A stretch of 5,212 nucleotides of DNA from Sediminibacterium sp. (GTDB taxonomy: Bacteria > Bacteroidota > Bacteroidia > Chitinophagales > Chitinophagaceae). The position numbers and the translations under genes are program-made. The stretch covers positions 1 to 5,212 of the forward strand of contig JALRFB010000085.1 in the NCBI GenBank assembly GCA_023256555.1, written 5' to 3'. Positions 1 through 5,212 of the stretch are shown here, one piece after another; positions within the stretch are counted from its first letter, which is position 1; the number at the start of each line of letters is the position of its first letter. The notes under the pieces are model-generated. The model did no database searches and was not told where the DNA came from. It saw nothing but the letters and a program-made list of their open reading frames with translations.

Positions 1-721
1 ATAATTCAGCACTCACATCTGCCATCCCTTTTACAGCAAATTTAAAAACGGGTTGTCCATCTTGAAATGCATAATGTTCTTTTGCCATTACAGACTCAAC
101 ACTTGCAGGTTTTAAACTTCCACCGGCTTTAATATGCAAATAATCTCTACCACTACCATCACTTTTTAAGATGGCATCCATCACTCCATTTCCTTCATTG
201 TTAGGTTCTAACAAAACAGCACCTGCACCATCTCCGAAAATGATACATGTAGCTCTATCTGTATAATCAATGATAGAACTCATTTTGTCAACACCCACTA
301 CAATTACTTTTTTGTATTTTCCCGTTTCAACAAATGCTGCACCAGTATTTAAAGCAAATAAGAAACCACTACAAGCTGCACCTAAATCAAATCCAAATGC
401 ATTTTTTGCACCAATCTTGTCTCCAATAATATTAGCTGTTGCAGGAAAAATCATATCAGGTGTAACCGTTGCGCAAATAATACAATCAATATCTAAAGGA
501 TCTAGATTCTTTTTACGTAGAATTTCTTCGATGGCTTTCACTGCCATATCTGAACTTGCTTTGCCTGGTTCTCTTAATATTCTTCTTTCAGAAATACCAG
601 TTCTGGTTCTAATCCACTCGTCGTTGGTATCCACCATTTTTTCCAAGTCAAAGTTGGTTAATTTGGTTTCAGGGACATAGCCCCCAACACAGGTGATAGC
701 AGCTTTGATAGCACTCGACAT
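1..721 (-). CDS. fabH: Beta-ketoacyl-ACP synthase III (KAS III), N-terminal 240 codons; C-terminus outside window
   Basis: KAS III condenses an acyl-CoA, usually acetyl-CoA, with malonyl-ACP to start type II fatty acid synthesis in the cytoplasm. Read on the minus strand from ATG 721-719, the protein begins MSSAIKAAITCVGGYVPE. Family marks are EWIRTRTGISERR (residues 35-47), the nucleophile block DLGAACSGF with catalytic Cys117 (codon 373-371; E. coli Cys112), and DYTDRATCIIFGDGAGAVLL (152-171). The family is usually 310-335 residues, so about a quarter is missing. The second and third catalytic residues (E. coli His244 and Asn274) fall beyond the left edge and cannot be checked. The start is the only ATG that fits the family N-terminus; the bases before it are A-rich with no clear Shine-Dalgarno. 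The gene is divergent from ruvA, so in this direction it is the first gene of its transcript rather than sitting behind plsX, as fabH often does. A specialised KAS III paralogue (for example in aryl-polyene or resorcinol lipid synthesis) cannot be fully excluded, but the motifs are those of housekeeping FabH. Confidence 0.95.
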   Translation of the reverse strand, partial: MSSAIKAAITCVGGYVPETKLTNFDLEKMVDTNDEWIRTRTGISERRILREPGKASSDMAVKAIEEILRKKNLDPLDIDCIICATVTPDMIFPATANIIGDKIGAKNAFGFDLGAACSGFLFALNTGAAFVETGKYKKVIVVGVDKMSSIIDYTDRATCIIFGDGAGAVLLEPNNEGNGVMDAILKSDGSGRDYLHIKAGGSLKPASVESVMAKEHYAFQDGQPVFKFAVKGMADVSAEL

Positions 722-727
722 AGATCA

Positions 728-796
728 ATTTTTAGTTTGGCCTACAAATATCCAAAAAAATGGCTAAGAATCCGCCCAAATGCCTCATTTTTAGTT
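728..796. repeat. 10-base direct repeat pair ATTTTTAGTT (728-737 and 787-796)
   Basis: The sequence ATTTTTAGTT occurs twice in the same orientation, starting 59 bases apart, near each end of the fabH/ruvA intergenic region: one copy lies just before the fabH start, the other before ruvA. The repeat is seen directly. A paired operator is possible, but the motif is low-complexity and AT-rich, so chance is a fair explanation. Confidence 0.3.
778..790. repeat. Small inverted repeat AAATG-CCT-CATTT
   Basis: Five-base perfect arms flank a three-base centre in the middle of the divergent intergenic region. It could be a half-symmetric protein-binding site. It is too short and AT-rich to act as a terminator and is not followed by a T tract on either strand. 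Chance occurrence is plausible. Confidence 0.25.
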
Positions 797-806
797 GCTT
801 TAGTGT

Positions 807-814
807 TAATTTTG
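807..814 (+). promoter_or_regulatory. Candidate Bacteroidota -7 element (TAATTTTG) for ruvA
   Basis: TAATTTTG fits the Bacteroidota sigma-A -7 consensus TAnnTTTG at every fixed position. It ends seven bases before the ruvA ATG, so a transcript from it would start about at the start codon and be leaderless or nearly so. No TTTG-like -33 element is seen at the usual 17-23 base spacing, where the sequence is CCTCATTTT. The consensus is established for the phylum; use of this copy is inference, and it may be chance. Confidence 0.3.
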
Positions 815-821
815 AAGGCAT

Positions 822-1418
822 ATGATCGCATTTTTACAAGGAAATTTTGTTCAGGTTACTCCAGCCAAATTAATTGTGGATGTAAATGGAGTTGGGTACG
901 AGGTGAATATTAGTTTTCACACATATGAGGCTATTGCCAAAAAAGAAAAAGGTTTATTGCATACCTATTTGCATATCACAGAAAATTCACAAATACTTTT
1001 TGGTTTTCATGAACAACAAGAGAAGGATTTATTTTTACAATTAATCAGTGTTTCTGGTGTAGGGGCAAGTACTGCAAGAATGATGTTATCGGGAATGTTG
1101 CCAGAAGAAATTATTCGTGCCATTGTCAATGGCGAAGCAAGAAAATTAGAACAGATAAAAGGAATTGGTAAAAAATCTGCTGAAAGATTGGTTTTGGAGT
1201 TGAAAGATAAATTAGCAAAAATGCCTTCATCTTCAGGTAGTCATGCTGGAGTGGGAACATTTACTCAATCTTCTCCTCGTCAAGATGCATTACAAGCTTT
1301 GGTTGCCTTAGGGATTCAAAAAGCAGTTGCTGAAAAAGCGATTGATAAAGTAATTCAAACAGAAGGTGCAGATGTGAGCTTAGAAGGCTTAATTAAGTTG
1401 GCACTTAAAAATTGTTAA
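822..1418 (+). CDS. ruvA: Holliday junction branch migration complex subunit RuvA
   Basis: RuvA binds four-way DNA junctions as a tetramer and loads the RuvB helicase for branch migration in recombination and repair. The 198-residue product is close to the E. coli length (203). Domain I, the OB fold, covers about residues 1-62 (MIAFLQGNF, VNGVGYEV at 21-28). Domain II has two helix-hairpin-helix motifs: LISVSGVGASTARMML (74-89) and LEQIKGIGKKSAERLVLEL (109-127). A Ser/Gly-rich linker (about 131-150) leads to the RuvB-binding domain III (about 150-198; QDALQALVALGI and the end of the protein). The start is fixed by the family N-terminus (MI-x-x-L-x-G); GAAGG lies close upstream, with poor spacing for a Shine-Dalgarno. 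At the predicted acidic pin, where E. coli has Glu55-Asp56, this protein has Glu54-Asn55. Neither ruvB nor ruvC is in the window. sprA follows after 24 bases in the same reading frame and is probably co-transcribed. Confidence 0.98.
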   Translation: MIAFLQGNFVQVTPAKLIVDVNGVGYEVNISFHTYEAIAKKEKGLLHTYLHITENSQILFGFHEQQEKDLFLQLISVSGVGASTARMMLSGMLPEEIIRAIVNGEARKLEQIKGIGKKSAERLVLELKDKLAKMPSSSGSHAGVGTFTQSSPRQDALQALVALGIQKAVAEKAIDKVIQTEGADVSLEGLIKLALKNC

Positions 1419-1424
1419 CCCTCG

Positions 1425-1437
1425 CTTTTAATAAAAG
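1425..1437 (+). other. Short AT-rich hairpin between ruvA and sprA
   Basis: CTTTT-AAT-AAAAG forms a perfect five-base-pair stem with a three-base loop between the ruvA stop and the probable sprA start; a G-T pair could extend it by one. It is followed by TTATTTT. One G-C pair in so short a stem makes real termination unlikely, and it overlaps the expected ribosome-binding zone of sprA. It may slightly affect initiation or have no function. Confidence 0.25.
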
Positions 1438-1442
1438 TTATT

Positions 1443-1502
1443 TTGAAATTACTACGTACACTATTTGCATGCTCATATCTACTTTGTTTAAGTAGTAATG
1501 CA
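1443..1502 (+). other. Predicted Sec signal peptide of SprA
   Basis: With TTG read as Met, the N-terminus has basic residues Lys2 and Arg5, a hydrophobic core at about residues 7-16 and a polar end, SSNAFTQ. Cleavage after Ala20 (S-N-A, small residues at -3 and -1) fits signal peptidase I; cleavage after Thr22, just before Gln23, is an alternative. Cys10 follows LFA but is too near the N-terminus and has Phe at -2, so a lipoprotein signal is unlikely. Export to the periplasm is required for an outer-membrane barrel, which supports the chosen start. Confidence 0.65.
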
Positions 1503-4500
1503 TTTACGCAGTCAAACTCAAACAAAAAAGATTCTGTACATTATCCAATTAAAGATAGAAGGGCTGATTTTTTAACTCAACCTAGCAACAATCCTTTTGA
1601 CCTTCGTGATACAAGTTTAATAAAAAAGAAAGTGGATTATGATCCTGCTACTAAAACTTATCAAGTAAGAGAATATATTGGAAAAAGATTTATAATTAAT
1701 CCAAATACTTTAAGTTTTGATGAATTCTGGAAAATTAAAACTAGGAAAGACGAGCAAGCATATTTTCAACAAAGAGCCAATTCTTTGGGAGTATTAAATA
1801 GGAAAGTTACCAGACCTAAAGTAAAAGTGTTTGATAGTTATTTTGATAGATTGTTTGGCAAGACCGGTTCTGATTTAAAAGTAGATATAAAACCAGTGGG
1901 TGAAATTAATATCAAAGCAGGCTATCAAGGTCAAAAAGTAGATAATCCCACTTTACCAGAGCGTGCAAGAAGTAATGGCGGTTTTGATTTTGATGCAAAT
2001 ACTAATTTTAGCATGAATGCCAGTATTGGGGATAAATTAAAATTCCCTATCAATTTAAACTCACTTTCTAATTTAGGATTTGACAATCAAATTAAATTAA
2101 GTTACAAAGGCAAAAAAGATGAAATTGTAAAAAGTATTGAAGCGGGTAATATCAATTATGTTTCAAGAAGTGTATTAATACCAAGTACGCAAAATTTATT
2201 TGGTGTTAAAACACAATTACAATTTGGTAGATTATTTATTACTGCTGCTATAGCCAATCAAAAATCACAAAGACAAAGTATGGCTTTGTCGGGTGGTGCT
2301 AGTACTCAAAAATTCCAAAAAAGATTAGACGACTACGAAGAAAACAGGCACTTCCTATTATCTCAATATTTTAGAGATAATTTTAATAAATCCATGTCCA
2401 ATTTGCCCGTGATTAATTCACAGTTCCAAATTAAAAGAATGGAAGTATGGGTGACCAATAGAAATGGACAAACCACCAATGCAAGAGATGTAGTGGGCTT
2501 AATGGATATTGGTGAACCAGCACCGCATAAAGCTTCTTACAGAACAAGACCATTAAGCGCTAACAATATCAATGATCAATTGCCAGACAACAGTGCCAAT
2601 AGTTTATACTCTAAATTAATCAATAATGGTAGTGCTAGAAATCCTGCGTCTGTTTCTAGTGTGTTGACCATGGAGGGATTAAGGTCTGCAGAAGATTATG
2701 AAAGAACTTTTGCAAGAAAGTTAACAGAGAATGAGTATTTCTTTAATCCACAAATTGGATTTCTTTCCTTGAATATTCCACTACAACCAGATGAGGTGTT
2801 GGGTGTTGCATTTCAATACACTTATAATGGTAAGGTTTTTCAAGTCGGAGAGTTTTCGGAAAATATTGCATTAGATCAAAACAAAGGTGTGCAGCAAATT
2901 TTGTTCTTGAAATTGTTAAAAGCAACCACTCAAAGAACCGACTTGCCTATTTGGGATTTGATGATGAAGAACGTTTATTCTTTAGACTTATTTGGTCAAT
3001 TGCAGCAACAAGATTTTCAATTAAATATTTTATACGAAGAACCTAGTGCTGGTTTAAAAAGATATCTACCTGTAACTAGTAAAGCAGTAGAAGGGAAGTC
3101 TTTGATTAAATTATTAAATCTTGATAGATTAAATAATCGAAACGACCCACAACCAGATGGGGTGTTTGACTATGTGGAAGGCTTCACGGTGATTTCAAGA
3201 ATGGGTAGGATTGTATTTCCATTGTTGGAACCCTTTGGTAAAGACTTACAAGAAATTGCTTTTAAAGGTATTGATACCAATATCTCTAAGAAATATGTTT
3301 ATCCTCAATTGTATCGTAATATCAAAGCAGAAGCGCAGACCTATGCCAATTTAAATAGGTTTGTGATGGAAGGTCAAGTGAAAGGAAGTAGTGGTGGATC
3401 AGAAATTAGTTTGAATGCCTTTAATGTACCTCCAGGTTCAGTAAGTGTGAGAGCGGGAGGACAAATATTGAAAGAAGGATTAGATTATATGGTGGATTAT
3501 GGTTCTGGAACTGTAAGAATTATTAATCCCGGAATATTGAGTTCGAATATTCCTGTGAATGTTTCTTTTGAAAACAATATTGGATTTGGTTTTCAAGAAA
3601 GAGGATTCAGAGCTTTGAGATTGGATTATGTAGCAAGTAAGAATTTTAATTTTGGTTTTTCATCTACTAGATTAAGTGAGCGTCCTTTCTTTACTAAAAC
3701 CAATTTTGGATCTGATCCTATTAAGAATTCCATGTATGGTTTTGATTTTAATTATAAAGCAGATTTACCTGGTGTAACCAGAGCATTAAATAAATTACCT
3801 TTTTATACTACCAAAGCGAAATCTTATTTAACTGCTTATGGGGAAGCAGCATTTTTACAACCTGGACATGCACAACAAATTGGTAGAGGTGGGGCAGGTG
3901 TTGTTTATTTGGACGATTTCGAAGCAGCAAGAACAAATATTGATTTAAGATTTCCTTTTACTGCTTGGGCCTTGGCTTCAACACCAATGGATAAATTCCC
4001 GACTGATGCAGTATCTGATTCTGTGAATTATAATTTTAGTAGATCTAGAATTTCTTGGTATACTATCGAACCTACTTTACAAGATAAGAATGGGGCCAAT
4101 AATCCATTGGCAGAAAATTTAACAGATTTAAGTGACCCAAGAGTAAGACAGGTTTTTACCAATGAATTATTCCCACAAAAAACAACCAATATCACTGATG
4201 TGCAATTACCCACATTTGATATTAGTTATTATCCAAAAGATAGAGGCCCTTATAACTACGATTATAAAAACTTGGATGCGAATGGTAAATTAAATAATCC
4301 TGCTGCAAAATGGGGAGGTATCATGCGATCATTGGATCAAACAGATTTCGAAACCAGTGTGATTGAATATGTTGAGTTTTGGGTACAAGATCCATTTATT
4401 AAATCGCCTGTATCAAAAGGTAAGTTGGTTTTAAACTTAGGAAATATAAGTGAAGATATTTTAAGGGATGGTAGAAGATTTTATGAAAACGGCATGCCTA

Positions 4501-5212
4501 CTCCTAAAATTCCTGCAAGTATTGATAGTTCTACATGGGGTTATGTGCCAGTGAATCCGATACAAGTAACCAATGCATTTAGTAATAACCCAGAAGATAG
4601 AAAATACCAAGATGTTGGATTTGATGGGATGAATGATGCAGAAGAAGCAAATAAAAGAGCTTATCTAATTAATAAAATACCAAATGCTAATTTAGCACAA
4701 CAAATATTAAAAGACCCTTCTGCAGATAACTATGTATGGTATCGTGATCCTAGTTACGATGCAAGTAAAACGGGTATTTTAGGAAGATATAAATACTTTA
4801 ATAATCCGCAAGGCAACTCTGCATTAGCGGGAACAAGTCAATTCAGTAGTGCTGCAACTTTGCTTCCAGATAATGAAGATTTAAATAGAGACAATACATT
4901 AAACGAAACGGAAGCTTATTTTGAATACGAAATTGATTTACAAAAAAATAAATTAGGTGTTGGTACTACAAGATATGTGACCGATTCTAAAACAGTGAAT
5001 GTAACACTAGCAGATGGTTCTAAGTCTCAAGAAAATTGGTATTTATTTAGAGTGCCTATTAAGTCTTACTCTAATAGTTATGGTGGCATCAGGGATTTTA
5101 AATCAATTCGTTTTATTAGAATGTATTTAACTGGATTTGAAGATTCAGTTACTTTACGTTTTGCCAAATTAGATTTAGTAAGAAATCAGTGGAGACAGTT
5201 TGCTTATGAAAT
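1443..5212 (+). CDS. sprA: SprA, T9SS outer-membrane translocon / gliding motility protein, N-terminal 1256 codons
   Basis: SprA (Sov in Porphyromonas) is a giant outer-membrane beta-barrel through which T9SS cargo leaves the periplasm; it works with PorV and a plug protein and is needed for gliding in flavobacteria. Family members have about 2400-2500 residues, so roughly half is present and the right edge cuts the gene. Recognised blocks include GDKLKFPIN (196-204), DDYEENRHFLLSQYFRDNF (296-314), RMEVWVTNR (332-340), LKEGLDYMVDYGSGTVRI (about 676-693), YLDDFEAART (822-831), IEYVEFWVQDPF (974-985) and EDLNRDNTLNETEAYFEY (about 1145-1162). The frame is open throughout, without stop or shift. 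The TTG at 1443 is chosen because a signal peptide follows at once. No in-frame ATG lies between the ruvA stop and base 2013, and that ATG (residue 191) would delete the signal peptide and conserved sequence. The gene is in frame with ruvA. Three DxxxDxxxxxxE loops may bind calcium. Identity is near certain; the start is probable. Confidence 0.95.
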   Translation, partial: MKLLRTLFACSYLLCLSSNAFTQSNSNKKDSVHYPIKDRRADFLTQPSNNPFDLRDTSLIKKKVDYDPATKTYQVREYIGKRFIINPNTLSFDEFWKIKTRKDEQAYFQQRANSLGVLNRKVTRPKVKVFDSYFDRLFGKTGSDLKVDIKPVGEINIKAGYQGQKVDNPTLPERARSNGGFDFDANTNFSMNASIGDKLKFPINLNSLSNLGFDNQIKLSYKGKKDEIVKSIEAGNINYVSRSVLIPSTQNLFGVKTQLQFGRLFITAAIANQKSQRQSMALSGGASTQKFQKRLDDYEENRHFLLSQYFRDNFNKSMSNLPVINSQFQIKRMEVWVTNRNGQTTNARDVVGLMDIGEPAPHKASYRTRPLSANNINDQLPDNSANSLYSKLINNGSARNPASVSSVLTMEGLRSAEDYERTFARKLTENEYFFNPQIGFLSLNIPLQPDEVLGVAFQYTYNGKVFQVGEFSENIALDQNKGVQQILFLKLLKATTQRTDLPIWDLMMKNVYSLDLFGQLQQQDFQLNILYEEPSAGLKRYLPVTSKAVEGKSLIKLLNLDRLNNRNDPQPDGVFDYVEGFTVISRMGRIVFPLLEPFGKDLQEIAFKGIDTNISKKYVYPQLYRNIKAEAQTYANLNRFVMEGQVKGSSGGSEISLNAFNVPPGSVSVRAGGQILKEGLDYMVDYGSGTVRIINPGILSSNIPVNVSFENNIGFGFQERGFRALRLDYVASKNFNFGFSSTRLSERPFFTKTNFGSDPIKNSMYGFDFNYKADLPGVTRALNKLPFYTTKAKSYLTAYGEAAFLQPGHAQQIGRGGAGVVYLDDFEAARTNIDLRFPFTAWALASTPMDKFPTDAVSDSVNYNFSRSRISWYTIEPTLQDKNGANNPLAENLTDLSDPRVRQVFTNELFPQKTTNITDVQLPTFDISYYPKDRGPYNYDYKNLDANGKLNNPAAKWGGIMRSLDQTDFETSVIEYVEFWVQDPFIKSPVSKGKLVLNLGNISEDILRDGRRFYENGMPTPKIPASIDSSTWGYVPVNPIQVTNAFSNNPEDRKYQDVGFDGMNDAEEANKRAYLINKIPNANLAQQILKDPSADNYVWYRDPSYDASKTGILGRYKYFNNPQGNSALAGTSQFSSAATLLPDNEDLNRDNTLNETEAYFEYEIDLQKNKLGVGTTRYVTDSKTVNVTLADGSKSQENWYLFRVPIKSYSNSYGGIRDFKSIRFIRMYLTGFEDSVTLRFAKLDLVRNQWRQFAYE

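Larger units (their letters stand above)
722..821. other. Divergent intergenic region between fabH and ruvA
   Basis: This 100-base, AT-rich stretch separates two genes that point away from each other, so it must carry the promoter for fabH (minus strand) and probably the one for ruvA (plus strand). No reading frame of note is seen. It contains the -7-like element, direct repeat and inverted repeat listed separately. For fabH the best minus-strand candidate I found, GATATTTG just upstream of its start, matches TAnnTTTG at all but the first base and has no well-spaced -33 TTTG, so I do not call it. Confidence 0.7.

Noticed and set aside
270..680. Plus-strand open frame of 136 codons
   Set aside because: It lies wholly opposite fabH, whose translation is conserved and carries the catalytic cysteine motif; the plus-strand product resembles no family I know.
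1425..1442. Rho-independent terminator between ruvA and sprA
   Set aside because: The stem has only five pairs, four of them A-T, and the T-rich tail runs straight into the sprA start; too weak to call a terminator.
1416..1445. Programmed stop-codon readthrough making a RuvA-SprA fusion
   Set aside because: SprA needs an N-terminal signal peptide, and one sits directly after TTG 1443; a fusion would bury it. RuvA is also full length at its TAA.
1464..1475. Lipoprotein signal (LFAC) in SprA
   Set aside because: The cysteine would be residue 10, leaving too short a hydrophobic region, and Phe at -2 is atypical; the later S-N-A site fits signal peptidase I better.
2743..2925. Minus-strand open frame of 60 codons
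   Set aside because: It lies within the clearly coding sprA frame on the other strand, with no recognisable motif or start context.
4028..4213. Minus-strand open frame of 61 codons
   Set aside because: Antisense shadow of sprA; no independent support.
1..5212. Mobile element, CRISPR array, tRNA or defence locus
   Set aside because: No transposase or integrase motifs, no regularly spaced repeats, no cloverleaf and no unexplained gene-sized gap; three conserved genes account for almost all of the window.

Overview
The window looks like ordinary chromosomal core sequence from a member of the Bacteroidota. It is visibly AT-rich, with TTA-rich leucine codons. Start codons lack clear Shine-Dalgarno sequences, and one start-proximal sequence matches the Bacteroidota -7 promoter consensus TAnnTTTG. 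The decisive marker is the large SprA gene, the type IX secretion (T9SS) translocon, which is essentially confined to this phylum. I cannot place it below phylum with confidence.

Layout: (1) Bases 1-721, minus strand, hold the first 240 codons of a beta-ketoacyl-ACP synthase III (fabH); its C-terminus, with the expected catalytic His and Asn, lies beyond the left edge. (2) Bases 722-821 are a 100-base divergent intergenic region with a possible promoter, a 10-base direct repeat and a small inverted repeat. (3) Bases 822-1418, plus strand, hold complete ruvA, the Holliday-junction recognition subunit. (4) Bases 1419-1442 are a 24-base gap with a small AT-rich hairpin. (5) From 1443 to the right edge, plus strand, runs the N-terminal half (1256 codons) of sprA. 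It has a signal peptide and a probable TTG start, in the same reading frame as ruvA. There is no stop or frameshift in its frame up to base 5212.

The three genes serve different processes: initiation of fatty acid synthesis, recombination repair and protein secretion/gliding. ruvA and sprA are probably co-transcribed because of the short gap, and as I recall this neighbourhood occurs in other Bacteroidota. fabH diverges from them. I see no mobile element, CRISPR array, tRNA, rRNA or defence system.

I did not find a new system. The points most worth a second look are the ATG-less start of sprA in frame with ruvA, three 12-residue EF-hand-like loops in SprA (one fitting the classical EF-hand pattern), and an Asp-to-Asn change at the predicted acidic pin of RuvA.
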